This document shows positions 43,115 through 51,566 of a DNA stretch of 64,000 bases, piece by piece. Both the position numbers and the translations under genes were made by a program. This DNA is from Rhodosalinus sp041365695 (GTDB lineage Bacteria > Pseudomonadota > Alphaproteobacteria > Rhodobacterales > Rhodobacteraceae), in NCBI RefSeq assembly GCF_041365695.1, contig NZ_JBGFSJ010000002.1:248001-312000 (forward strand), given 5' to 3'. The notes under the pieces were generated by a model. That model saw only the letters and a program-made list of their open reading frames with translations. It had not been told where the DNA came from and made no database searches. Positions within the stretch are counted from its first letter, which is position 1. Each line of letters opens with the position of its first letter.

Positions 43115-44080
43115 TCAGCTTTCCGGAGCGGCGTCGCGGCCCTCGAGGATGTCCCGCAGGATCGGCCGCGCCTCTTCGAGGCGCATGCCGATCTCGAGGC
43201 GCGGATCGTAGAGCAGCCGCAGGAGCTCCTCGTCATGAGTGGTGAGCAATGCGAACTCGTCGTCGTCGTTGAAGATCGAAGGACGCGCCCGAGGGCTGTC
43301 GTTGGCAAGCCCGAGGCCCTGCGCCATCTCCTCGTGGATGCAGGCAAGGCGCATCAGGTCGGGATGCTCGGCGCGGATGAAGGCGATGGCGCGGGCATAG
43401 TCGTATCCGCCCGACGTGCCCGAAAACGCCAGCACCAGGCAATGGATCGAGCGCGGCAGATCGTCGAAGATCGCCAGCGCGTCCGGCGCGATGTCGGGCA
43501 CGATCCCGCGCACGCGGGCGAGCAGTTCGTCGCGGTCGTCCTCGCCCATGAACAGGACATGGAAGTTGGCGGCGCGCGGCGAACTCACCGAGATCGGATG
43601 CCCTGTCACCTGCGCCAGCCGCGCGGCGTAGCCGCGCACGGCGTTGGCGTCGCGGGTGCGTCGGGCGGGCGGCACCGAGGCGCCGAATTCCGCCGCGATG
43701 CGCACGGGCCCGGGCCAGCGCTTGAGCCGCCCGGAAACGTTCCGGCCCGGCCGCAGGCCGGCGCCGCGGGTATACTCGTCGAAGAAGGCGATACGCTCGA
43801 AGTTGCGCAGGATATCCGCGGACCCGTAGGGCGTGTCGGGGCCGCCGCCGTCGGTGCGCAGCAGGCCCTGCGCCAGAAGGTCGGCCTGCACCCTTGCGTA
43901 GTAGGCCGCGAGCTGGCGGCTCTCCGTGGCGCGCGCGGTGGGATCCCCTGCGGGGGCGGGCGGCGGGGCCAGCTCGTCCGGTCGGGCGGGCGGGGCGGCG
44001 ACCGGCGGCACCGGTGCCGCATCGCATCCCGCCAGCACGACGCAAAGCGCCGCGAAGAGCGCCCGCCGCATCCCGTTCAC
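43115..44080 (-). CDS. DUF2927 lipoprotein with putative metalloprotease motif
   Basis: The 321-residue protein has a lipoprotein signal (VVLAGCDAA, Cys about 19), a proline-rich stalk and a DUF2927 domain. The domain contains CIHEEMAQGLGLAND, an HExxxQ-like segment resembling zinc peptidase sites. It would face the periplasm. The ATG overlaps the TelA stop by 4 bp, so it is co-translated with TelA. Whether it is an active protease is unproven. Confidence 0.86.
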   Translation of the reverse strand: MNGMRRALFAALCVVLAGCDAAPVPPVAAPPARPDELAPPPAPAGDPTARATESRQLAAYYARVQADLLAQGLLRTDGGGPDTPYGSADILRNFERIAFFDEYTRGAGLRPGRNVSGRLKRWPGPVRIAAEFGASVPPARRTRDANAVRGYAARLAQVTGHPISVSSPRAANFHVLFMGEDDRDELLARVRGIVPDIAPDALAIFDDLPRSIHCLVLAFSGTSGGYDYARAIAFIRAEHPDLMRLACIHEEMAQGLGLANDSPRARPSIFNDDDEFALLTTHDEELLRLLYDPRLEIGMRLEEARPILRDILEGRDAAPES

Positions 44081-45282
44081 GACTTGGGAACGGCGGTCGC
44101 CGCGGTGTCGCCCGTGCCCGTGGCGCGCGCCTTGGCGGAGGACAGCGTGTCGCGCAGCTCGGACTCCATCTTTCGAAGTTCCTGCTCGGCGGCGGCGCGG
44201 CGCGCCTTGCCCTCGTCGGCGATCTGAAGGCTCTCCTCGATCGTGCCGACCAGATCGGCGTTGGCCTTCTTGATGGCCTCGATGTCGAAGACGCCGCGCT
44301 CCATCTCCTGGCGGATCGCCTTGTTAGAGGCGCGCAGGTTCTCGGCGTTCGCCGTCAGCAATTCGTTCGTCAGGTCCGAGGCTTCCTTCACCGCGGCCGC
44401 GGCCTCGGCCGAGCGCTGGATCGTGACCGCCTGTGCGAGCTGCGTTTCCCACAGCGGCACGGTGTTCACGAGGGTGGAATTGATCTTGGTGACGAGGCTC
44501 TTGTCGTTCTCCTGCACGAGGCGGATGGAGGGCAGCGACTGCATCGTCACCTGCCGGGTGAGCTTCAGGTCATGGACCCGGCGCTCCAGGTCGTCGCGCG
44601 CCGCGCGCAGGTCGCGCAGCTCCTGCGCCTTCATCACCTGATCGTCCTCGGGCGCCGCGGCCACCGCCTTTTCCTTCTCGGGGATGTCGTTGCCGTCGAG
44701 GTCCTTCAGCTTGGCCTCGCCCGCCGCGATGTAGAGCGCGAGCTCGTCATAGAAGCCCAGGGTCTTCTCGTAGAGCATGTCGAGCGACTTGATGTCCTTC
44801 AGAAGCCGGTGCTCGTGGTGCAGAAGGTTCTCGGTGATACGGTCGATCTGGCCCTGAACGTCCTCGTAGCGCGCCGCGAACTTCGCGGCCGGGGCCGCGC
44901 GTCCGAGCAGGCGCTCCCAGAAGCTGCGCTCGCGGCGCACGTCCAGCTCGGACACCGAGAAGCCGCGGATCGTGGTGACGATGTCGCGCAGCGAATCGCC
45001 CGCCGGGCCCACGTCCTTGTTGCGCACGTCGGCCAGCATGGCCTGGCTGATCTCCTGCAATTCGGCCTGGGCGGCGGAGCCGAAGGAGACGATCGAGTTC
45101 GTGTCGGCGATGTCGATCTCGTCCATGCGGCGCCGGATCTCGCCGCTCTTGGCGGTATCGGCCTCGTCCAGGGGGACGATCTCGGACGTCTCGGCGGGAT
45201 CGGGCAGCACCACGGCGTTCATCTCCTCCACAAGCGAAAGGGTCTTTTCCGCCTCCTGGCGGACGTTTTCGGACATCGGCAT
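44077..45282 (-). CDS. TelA-family toxic anion resistance protein
   Basis: The 401-residue, largely helical protein belongs to the TelA family (tellurite/toxic anion resistance). Its hallmark text includes LLHHEHRLLKDIKSLDMLYEKTLGFYDELALYIAAGEAKL, from which coiled coil is expected, and VTMQSLPSIRLVQENDKSL. The ATG at 45282 has AGGAG 8 bp upstream; an ATG two codons later is also possible. It is followed by the DUF2927 gene and preceded by the XpaC-like gene. TelA function at molecular level is not established. Confidence 0.93.
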   Translation of the reverse strand: MPMSENVRQEAEKTLSLVEEMNAVVLPDPAETSEIVPLDEADTAKSGEIRRRMDEIDIADTNSIVSFGSAAQAELQEISQAMLADVRNKDVGPAGDSLRDIVTTIRGFSVSELDVRRERSFWERLLGRAAPAAKFAARYEDVQGQIDRITENLLHHEHRLLKDIKSLDMLYEKTLGFYDELALYIAAGEAKLKDLDGNDIPEKEKAVAAAPEDDQVMKAQELRDLRAARDDLERRVHDLKLTRQVTMQSLPSIRLVQENDKSLVTKINSTLVNTVPLWETQLAQAVTIQRSAEAAAAVKEASDLTNELLTANAENLRASNKAIRQEMERGVFDIEAIKKANADLVGTIEESLQIADEGKARRAAAEQELRKMESELRDTLSSAKARATGTGDTAATAVPKS

Positions 45283-45286
45283 GGAC

Positions 45287-46192
45287 TCACTCCTGTTGGT
45301 AGTCGGCCCGAAGGCCCTCCTGCTTGAGGCGGTCGCGCAGCACCTCGATCTCAACGCTCATGTCGGCGTGGTCATTGGCCAGCAGCTTCTCCGTGCGGGC
45401 GGCGAAATTCTGCTCCAGATCGTCGAGCAGCGCGAGGTAGTCGGCGCGCGCCCCCGCGTCGCGGCCGCGCGCATAGACCTCCGCGAACTTTACCGAGGCG
45501 TCCCGCGCGCCCATCAGGTAGACCGACAGGAACTTTCGCGCCGAGGTCAGGTCGCGGGGGTCGTTCTCGACCGTGCGGAACAGTTTCCGCGCCGTGGCGA
45601 GAAACCGCTCCACCCGCGCCTCGATCTGGCGGTCGCCGGTCCGGGCGATGGCGTCCCGCATCGCCGTGAGGTGCTTTTCGGCCTCGTCCACGGCGCGGGC
45701 CACGCGATCCTGCTGGAAGCGGTCCACGCCTTCGATTCCCTTGTCGGTGAGCGGATCGACGCCGAAGGCCGTGACGTGCAACGCCGCCCCGATCACGCCG
45801 TAAAGCAGCGCGCCCGGAAGATCCCCGTTGCCGCTGCCCGCGGCGACCGCCGTGCCGATGCCCACCAGGAGCGAGGCGGAAAGCTTGCGCGGCATCGCCG
45901 GGCGGCGGGCGACCTTGCGGTCGTGCCAGGCGGCCTCGGCGCGCAGCCCCTCGCGCGTCAGCCAGGCCGCCAGCGCCCAGAGGCTCGCGCCGATGAGCCC
46001 CAGGGCAAGCCGCTCGGGCCCGCCGCCCAGCGAGAAGACGGCCAGCACCGCGGCCGGAAGGTAGAGCAGGTTGACGCGGGCCCCGCCGGGCGCGATCCGG
46101 AATTCCGTCGCGGTGGTGGACAGGCGATGCGCGCCCTCCGTCTCCTCCGACCCCGCCTCCGGGCTGAACCGTCCGCCGTAGCGCCGCGCCAT
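45287..46192 (-). CDS. XpaC-like membrane protein, TelA partner
   Basis: The 301-residue protein has two to four membrane helices in its first half (about 42-75 and 103-135). A helical cytoplasmic domain follows (EKHLTAMRDAIARTGDRQIEARVERFLATARKLF, ending in YQQE), matching the XpaC (5-bromo-4-chloroindolyl phosphate hydrolysis) family. XpaC and TelA are frequent gene neighbours. It lies 4 bp before telA and overlaps the upstream small gene by one base. Enzymatic activity of the family is doubtful. Confidence 0.87.
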   Translation of the reverse strand: MARRYGGRFSPEAGSEETEGAHRLSTTATEFRIAPGGARVNLLYLPAAVLAVFSLGGGPERLALGLIGASLWALAAWLTREGLRAEAAWHDRKVARRPAMPRKLSASLLVGIGTAVAAGSGNGDLPGALLYGVIGAALHVTAFGVDPLTDKGIEGVDRFQQDRVARAVDEAEKHLTAMRDAIARTGDRQIEARVERFLATARKLFRTVENDPRDLTSARKFLSVYLMGARDASVKFAEVYARGRDAGARADYLALLDDLEQNFAARTEKLLANDHADMSVEIEVLRDRLKQEGLRADYQQE

Positions 46193-46401
46193 CAGCCCGC
46201 CTCCAGCAGGCCGGTGGCGGTGCCCAGCATGACCGCCATGAGAAGCAGATAGGCCATGCGCTGCACGGCGTTGAGCCGCCCGCCGGGGCGCCCCATCGCG
46301 CGCCCGGTGCGCTCCCCCGTCTCGGAGATCACAGCGACGGCGATGGCGGCCAGGGCCGTGACCACGGCCACCAGCACGAGGATTAGCACAAGTCGCGACA
46401 T
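46192..46401 (-). CDS. Small two-helix membrane protein, first gene of the TelA operon
   Basis: The 69-residue protein has one membrane helix at about 3-26 (LVLILVLVAVVTALAAIAVAVI), a basic loop (RTGRAMGRPGGR) and a second helix at about 48-67. It shares its stop with the XpaC gene's start (one-base overlap), so co-expression is certain to be close. No family is recognised. It may help assemble the TelA/XpaC membrane complex. Confidence 0.78.
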   Translation of the reverse strand: MSRLVLILVLVAVVTALAAIAVAVISETGERTGRAMGRPGGRLNAVQRMAYLLLMAVMLGTATGLLEAG

Positions 46402-46539
46402 GATGCTCCTGCGTCAGGGTCGCGGCCACGATAGGCCATGGCGGGCTTCGGGGCCAGCCCCGGCGGCGGAGCGCCGCCCGTGCCGGAACCGCCCCTTCCG
46501 GGCTTGCGCAGACGCGTGTAACGTCCTCGTGACGGCGGC

Positions 46540-47325
46540 TCAGCTCCGGCGCCGGCGGCGCAGCTTCGGCTTGCCCTGGGCCGCGCTTTTCGTCTCGCCC
46601 AGACCCAGCTGGTCGCGCAGGACGCGCTGGCGCACCTCCTCCACGGCGCCCGGCTTCAGCGTGCCCAGCTGAAAGGGCCCGTAGGAGATGCGGATCAGGC
46701 GGTTCACCGTCAGGCCCACGGCCGTCATCGCGCGGCGGATCTCGCGGTTCCTGCCCTCCTTGATCGCCACGGTCAGCCACGCGTTCGCGCCCTGCTGGCG
46801 GTCGAGCGTGACGGTCATCGGCTGAAAGCGCTCGCCGTCCACGCTCAGGCCGCGCCGCAGCGGCTCGAACGTCTCGTCGGCGGGCGTGCCCTTCACGCGG
46901 ACCCGGTACTTGCGCGTCCAGCCCGTCGAGGGCAGCTCGAGCCGGCGCTTGATCGCGCCGTCGTTGGTCAGCAGCAGAAGCCCTTCCGAGGTCAGGTCGA
47001 GCCGTCCGATGCTCATGACGCGGGGCATGTCCTCGGGCAGCGCGTCGAAGATCGTGGGACGGCCCTGCTCGTCGCGGGTCGTCGTCACCAGACCGGTGGG
47101 CTTGTGGTAAAGCCATAGCCTCGGCGGCTCGGGCGCCCCGACGGGCCGGCCGTCCACGGTGATCCGGTCGGCGGGCGTGACGTTGAGCGCCGCGCGCTCC
47201 ACGCGGCGGCCGTTCACCGCCACGCGGCCCGCCTCGATCATGCGCTCGGCCTCGCGCCGGCTCGCCACGCCGGCCCGCGCCAGAACCTTGGCGATGCGCT
47301 CGCCCTCGGGGGTCTTCTCGCTCAT
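46540..47325 (-). CDS. rluB: 23S rRNA pseudouridine synthase (RluB/RsuA family)
   Basis: The 261-residue protein has an N-terminal S4 RNA-binding domain (RIAKVLARAGVASRREAERMI). The RsuA/RluB catalytic domain follows, with the aspartate in GRLDLTSEGLLLLTNDG and the motif EGRNREIRRAM. The basic tail KPKLRRRRRS is frequent in alphaproteobacterial members. RluB modifies 23S rRNA position 2605 (E. coli numbering); a neighbouring specificity is possible. It is divergent from tadA with 61 bp between starts. Confidence 0.93.
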   Translation of the reverse strand: MSEKTPEGERIAKVLARAGVASRREAERMIEAGRVAVNGRRVERAALNVTPADRITVDGRPVGAPEPPRLWLYHKPTGLVTTTRDEQGRPTIFDALPEDMPRVMSIGRLDLTSEGLLLLTNDGAIKRRLELPSTGWTRKYRVRVKGTPADETFEPLRRGLSVDGERFQPMTVTLDRQQGANAWLTVAIKEGRNREIRRAMTAVGLTVNRLIRISYGPFQLGTLKPGAVEEVRQRVLRDQLGLGETKSAAQGKPKLRRRRRS

Positions 47326-47386
47326 GCCCCGCGCATAGGCCCCGCGCGGGCCTTGCGCAAGCGTCGCGCGGGCGGCATCAGGCGCC

Positions 47387-47836
47387 ATGACCTTCCGTTC
47401 GCACATGGAGACCGCGCTGGCCGAGGCGCGCGCGGCGGCGGCCCGGGGCGAGGTGCCGGTGGGCGCCGTCGTCGTGGACCCGGCGGGCCGGGAGGTGGCG
47501 CGTGCCGGCAACCGGACCCGCGAACTCAGCGATCCGACCGCCCATGCCGAGATCCTCGCGCTCCGCGAAGCCTGCGCGGCGGCGGGATCCGAACGGCTGC
47601 CGGGCCATGCGCTCCACGTCACGCTGGAGCCCTGCGCGATGTGCGCGCAGGCCATCGCCTTCTCGCGTATCGCGCGGCTCTATTACGGCGCGTCTGACCC
47701 GAAGTCCGGGGGCGTGGCGCATGGGGCGCGCGTCTTCACCCACCCGCAGGCGCATCACGTGCCGGAGATCTATCCCGGCATCGCCGAGGAGGAGGCCGCG
47801 GCGCTCCTGCGCGATTTCTTCGCCGCGCGCCGCTGA
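47387..47836 (+). CDS. tadA: tRNA-specific adenosine deaminase
   Basis: TadA converts A34 to inosine in tRNA-Arg(ACG). The 149-residue protein has the zinc/catalytic motif H53-A-E55 (PTAHAEILAL) and the cysteines C83 and C86 (EPCAMC). This is the CDA-fold signature; the length is canonical. It converges with ptsP. Adjacency to a pseudouridine synthase gene is common in this group. Confidence 0.95.
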   Translation: MTFRSHMETALAEARAAAARGEVPVGAVVVDPAGREVARAGNRTRELSDPTAHAEILALREACAAAGSERLPGHALHVTLEPCAMCAQAIAFSRIARLYYGASDPKSGGVAHGARVFTHPQAHHVPEIYPGIAEEEAAALLRDFFAARR

Positions 47837-47849
47837 TCCCGGGTTCCCG

Positions 47850-50120
47850 TCAGCGTTTCAGATACTCCATGACGGCCGCGCGGACCGACTGCTCGCCGCG
47901 CTCGCGTGCCCCCTCGATCACCGTGCGCACCTCTCCCAGGTGCGCGCGGCGCAAGAGGTGCTTGACCGGCCCGATGGAGGCCGGGCGCATGGACAGGAGC
48001 CGGATGCCCATCGCCGCGAGGCAAAGCGCCTCCACCGGGCGGCCCGCGTCCTCGCCGCAGAAGGAAAGCGGCGTGCCCGTCTCCTCGCAGCGCCGCACGA
48101 TCTGCTCGATGAAGGTCAGGAAGCTGACATTGAGCGTGTCGTAGCGCCGCCGCACCAGCTCGTTCTCACGGTCGGCGGCGAAGAAGAACTGCTTGAGGTC
48201 GTTGCCGCCGATCGAGAGGAACTCCACCTCCTCGAAGAAACGCCGCGGCGCGAAGGCGAGGCTCGGGGTCTCGAGCATCGCCCCCACGTCCAGCGAGGAG
48301 GGCAGGGGGTGCCCCAGGATGCGCTCGCGCTCCAGCGCCTTGTCCATCTCGGCGCGCGCCGCGACATATTCCTCGTATTGCGCGATGAAGGGGAACATCA
48401 CCGAAAGCGGCCCGCCATTGGCGGCCCGCACCAGCGCCTGAAGCTGCATCCGCAGCACGCCCGGCTTGTCGAGGCCCACGCGGATCGCGCGCCAGCCGAG
48501 CGCCGGGTTCGGTTCGTCCACGGCCGTCATGTAGGGCAGGACCTTGTCCGAGCCGATGTCGAGCGTGCGGAACACCACGCGCTTGCCATGCGCCGCCTGC
48601 ATGATCCGGGCGTAAAGCGCCGAGAGCTCCGACCGGCGCGGCATCTTGTTGCGCAGAAGGAACTGCAGCTCGGTCCGGAAAAGCCCAACGCCCTCGGCGC
48701 CCGACCCCGCGAGCGAGGGCAGGTCGGCCATGAGCCCCGCGTTCATGTGCATCCCGATCGTGGTGCCGCAAAGCGTCTCGGCGGGCTTGTCGCGGATCGA
48801 GGCGTAGCGTTCCTGCGCCTCCGCCTGCATCGCGATCTTGTCGCGGAAGGCGGCGGCGATGCTGTCGTCGGGGCGCAGGTGCACGATGCCCTGCTCGCCG
48901 TCCACGGCGATCGGATCGCCGTTGAGCGCCTCCGTGGTGATCCGCTCGGCGTGGATCACCAGCGGGATGGCGAGCGCGCGCGCGACGATGGCGGCGTGGC
49001 TGCCCACCGAGCCTTCCTCCAGCACCACGCCCCTGAGCGCGCGGCCGTAGTCCAGAAGCTCCGCGGGCCCGATATTGCGCGCGATCAGGATCGGGTCGGC
49101 CGGCATCTGCGCCCCGGTCTCCTTGCCCTGGCCGGTGAGCAGCCGCAGCAGGCGGTTCGACAGGTCGTCGAGATCGTGCAGCCGGTCGCGGAGATAATGG
49201 TCGCTCACCTGCGTGAGGCGCGCCCGTGCGGAGGACTGTTCCTTCTCGACCGCGGCCTCGGCGGACAGGCCGCTGGCCACGCTTTCTTCCATCCGCCGCA
49301 ACCAGCCGGGCGAGTTGGCGAACATGCGGTAGGCCTCGAGCACCTGAAGCTGCTCGGCGTCACCGCCCGCCGCGCCGTCGAGCATCCGGTCCACCCCCAC
49401 GCGCAGGCGGTCCACCGCCTCGCGCAGGCGCTCCGCCTCCCGGTCGGGATCGTCGGCAATGGGGTTGGCGACGACCACGCGCGGTTCGTGCAGCCAAACG
49501 TGACCCATCGCGACGCCTTCCTGTCCGATCGTGCCGCGCAGCGTGACCGGCTGCTGGTGGCGCGCGGTCATCGCCGCGCCTTCGCCCACGAAGGCGCCGA
49601 GCTCCGCCATCTCGGCCAGGACCATGGCCACGACCTCGAGCGCGTAGACCTCGTCGGCGGTGAAGCCGCGCGGCTCGCGCGACTGAACGACCAGCACGCC
49701 CAGCGTCTCGCCCAGCCGCTGGATCGGCACGCCGAGGAAGGAGGTGTAGGCCTCTTCGCCGGTTTCCGGCATGTAGCGGAAGCCCGGCAGGGCGGGGGCG
49801 TTCTCCGTGTTGATGATCCGGCCCGAGCGGCCGACCCGGCCCACGAGGCCCTCGCCGAGCCGCAGCCGGGTCTGGTGCACCGCCTCCGGCTTCAGCCCCT
49901 CGGTCGCGCAAAGCTCCAGCGTCTCGCGGTCGCGGAAGAGGTAGATGGAGCAGACCTCGGTGCCCATCGATTCGGCGATCAGCGTGGTGATCCTGTCGAG
50001 CCGTTCCTGACCCGCGCTCTCGCCGGCCATCGCCTCGCGCAACCGGCGCAGAAGCTTCCGGCTTTCGCTCTCGCCTCGGTCGGGCATGCCTGGCTGTCGC
50101 TCCTCGCCCCGGTCGGTCAT
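47850..50120 (-). CDS. ptsP: Nitrogen-PTS enzyme I (PEP-protein phosphotransferase)
   Basis: PtsP transfers phosphate from PEP to NPr in the nitrogen-related PTS. The 756-residue protein has an N-terminal GAF domain (about 20-160) and the enzyme I domains. The swivelling His is in EGSVGSHAAIVARAL, and the PEP-binding barrel includes FRTELQFLLRN, DIGSDKVLPYM and SFCGEDAGRPVEAL. The ATG at 50120 gives the usual start; upstream codons are unsupported. Its neighbour is lysC, a conserved order in Rhodobacterales. Confidence 0.94.
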   Translation of the reverse strand: MTDRGEERQPGMPDRGESESRKLLRRLREAMAGESAGQERLDRITTLIAESMGTEVCSIYLFRDRETLELCATEGLKPEAVHQTRLRLGEGLVGRVGRSGRIINTENAPALPGFRYMPETGEEAYTSFLGVPIQRLGETLGVLVVQSREPRGFTADEVYALEVVAMVLAEMAELGAFVGEGAAMTARHQQPVTLRGTIGQEGVAMGHVWLHEPRVVVANPIADDPDREAERLREAVDRLRVGVDRMLDGAAGGDAEQLQVLEAYRMFANSPGWLRRMEESVASGLSAEAAVEKEQSSARARLTQVSDHYLRDRLHDLDDLSNRLLRLLTGQGKETGAQMPADPILIARNIGPAELLDYGRALRGVVLEEGSVGSHAAIVARALAIPLVIHAERITTEALNGDPIAVDGEQGIVHLRPDDSIAAAFRDKIAMQAEAQERYASIRDKPAETLCGTTIGMHMNAGLMADLPSLAGSGAEGVGLFRTELQFLLRNKMPRRSELSALYARIMQAAHGKRVVFRTLDIGSDKVLPYMTAVDEPNPALGWRAIRVGLDKPGVLRMQLQALVRAANGGPLSVMFPFIAQYEEYVAARAEMDKALERERILGHPLPSSLDVGAMLETPSLAFAPRRFFEEVEFLSIGGNDLKQFFFAADRENELVRRRYDTLNVSFLTFIEQIVRRCEETGTPLSFCGEDAGRPVEALCLAAMGIRLLSMRPASIGPVKHLLRRAHLGEVRTVIEGARERGEQSVRAAVMEYLKR

Positions 50121-50213
50121 CGTCCGGACGCCTTTAGAGCACAACCCGCGGTCGGAAAGAAACGTCTTCCTTCGCGTGCCGCGGCGCGGCGGAACGGCCG
50201 GACGACCCCGGGA

Positions 50214-51452
50214 TCAGCGCGGCTGCCCGAGTTCGAAGGCGTCATGCAGCGCCTGCACGGCGAGTTCGGTGTATTTCCGGTCGATCAGCACGGAGATCTT
50301 GATCTCGGAGGTGGTGATGACCTTGATGTTGATCCCCTCGTCGGCCAGCACCTTGAACATCTTCGCCGCCACGCCTGACTGGCTGCGCATCCCGATTCCG
50401 ACGACGGAGATCTTCGCGACCGCCTGGTTCGCGATGAGGTCGTGGAAGTTGATCTCGCCCCGCTCCTTCGCGGCCATCATCGCCTTTTCCGCGCGCAGCA
50501 CCTGGTCGGTGGGCAGCGAGAAGGTCATGTCGGTGCGCCCCTCCTCGGAGATGTTCTGCACGATCATGTCCACGTTCACGCCCGCCTCGGAAAGCGGGCC
50601 GAAGATCGCCGCCGCGATGCCGGGGCGGTCGGCGACCGAGACCAGCGTCAACTGCGCCTCGTCGCGGGAATAGGCGACGCCCGAGACCACGTTCTGTTCC
50701 ATGATGTCCTCCTCGTCGCACACCAGCGTGCCCGCCTCGTCCGACTGCTCGCCGAAGCTCGAGAGCACGCGCAGCTTCACCTTGTAGCGCATCGCGAGCT
50801 CGACCGAGCGGGTCTGGAGCACCTTCGCGCCGAGCGAGGCGAGTTCCAGCATTTCCTCGAAGGCGATGCGGTCGAGCTTGCGCGCCTTCTCCGAGATCCG
50901 GGGGTCGGTGGTATAGACCCCGTCCACGTCGGTAAAGATGTCGCAGCGCACCGCGCCGAAGGCGGCGGCGAAGGCCACCGCGGTCGTGTCGCTTCCGCCC
51001 CGGCCCAGCGTCGTGATGCGGCCCTCGGGGCTGACGCCCTGGAAGCCGGCGACGACGGCCACCTTCATGCCCTGCGCGAACCGGCGCGAGATGTTCTCGC
51101 TCGGGATATCCTCGATCCGCGCGGCGCCGTGGGCGGAGGTGGTCAGAACCGGCACCTGCCAGCCCTGCCAGCTGCGCGCCGGGATCTCCATCTCCTGGAG
51201 CGTGAGCGCCATCAGCCCCGCGGTCACGTTCTCGCCGGAACTCACCACCGCGTCGTATTCGCGCGCGTCGTAGAGCGGGGAGGTCTCGTTCACCCAGCCG
51301 ACAAGCTCGTTGGTGCGTCCGGCCATGGCCGAGACGATCACGATGACGTCGTGCCCCTTGGCCACCTCGACGCCCACGCGCTTGGCCGCGCGGCGGATAC
51401 GGTCGAGCGTGGCGACGGAGGTGCCGCCGAATTTCATCACCAGAACGGACAT
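50214..51452 (-). CDS. lysC: Aspartate kinase
   Basis: LysC phosphorylates aspartate, the entry to lysine, threonine and methionine. The 412-residue protein has the KFGGTSVATLDRI nucleotide loop, the catalytic segment TTLGRGGSDTTAVAFAAA, and two C-terminal ACT domains (about 265-410; LVSVADRPGIAAAIF, SVVGIGMRSQSGVAAKMF). The ACT domains predict feedback inhibition by lysine and threonine. It is divergent from waaA. Confidence 0.97.
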   Translation of the reverse strand: MSVLVMKFGGTSVATLDRIRRAAKRVGVEVAKGHDVIVIVSAMAGRTNELVGWVNETSPLYDAREYDAVVSSGENVTAGLMALTLQEMEIPARSWQGWQVPVLTTSAHGAARIEDIPSENISRRFAQGMKVAVVAGFQGVSPEGRITTLGRGGSDTTAVAFAAAFGAVRCDIFTDVDGVYTTDPRISEKARKLDRIAFEEMLELASLGAKVLQTRSVELAMRYKVKLRVLSSFGEQSDEAGTLVCDEEDIMEQNVVSGVAYSRDEAQLTLVSVADRPGIAAAIFGPLSEAGVNVDMIVQNISEEGRTDMTFSLPTDQVLRAEKAMMAAKERGEINFHDLIANQAVAKISVVGIGMRSQSGVAAKMFKVLADEGINIKVITTSEIKISVLIDRKYTELAVQALHDAFELGQPR

Positions 51453-51566
51453 GGGGCCATCACCCGGTGTCGAGGTCGCCGGGCGGTGTAGGCAGTCGCG
51501 CGGGCGGGCGCAAGCGAAACCCTCCGGGCTTGTGCGGCCCGGGGCGGGGGACTACGGGACGTGGCC

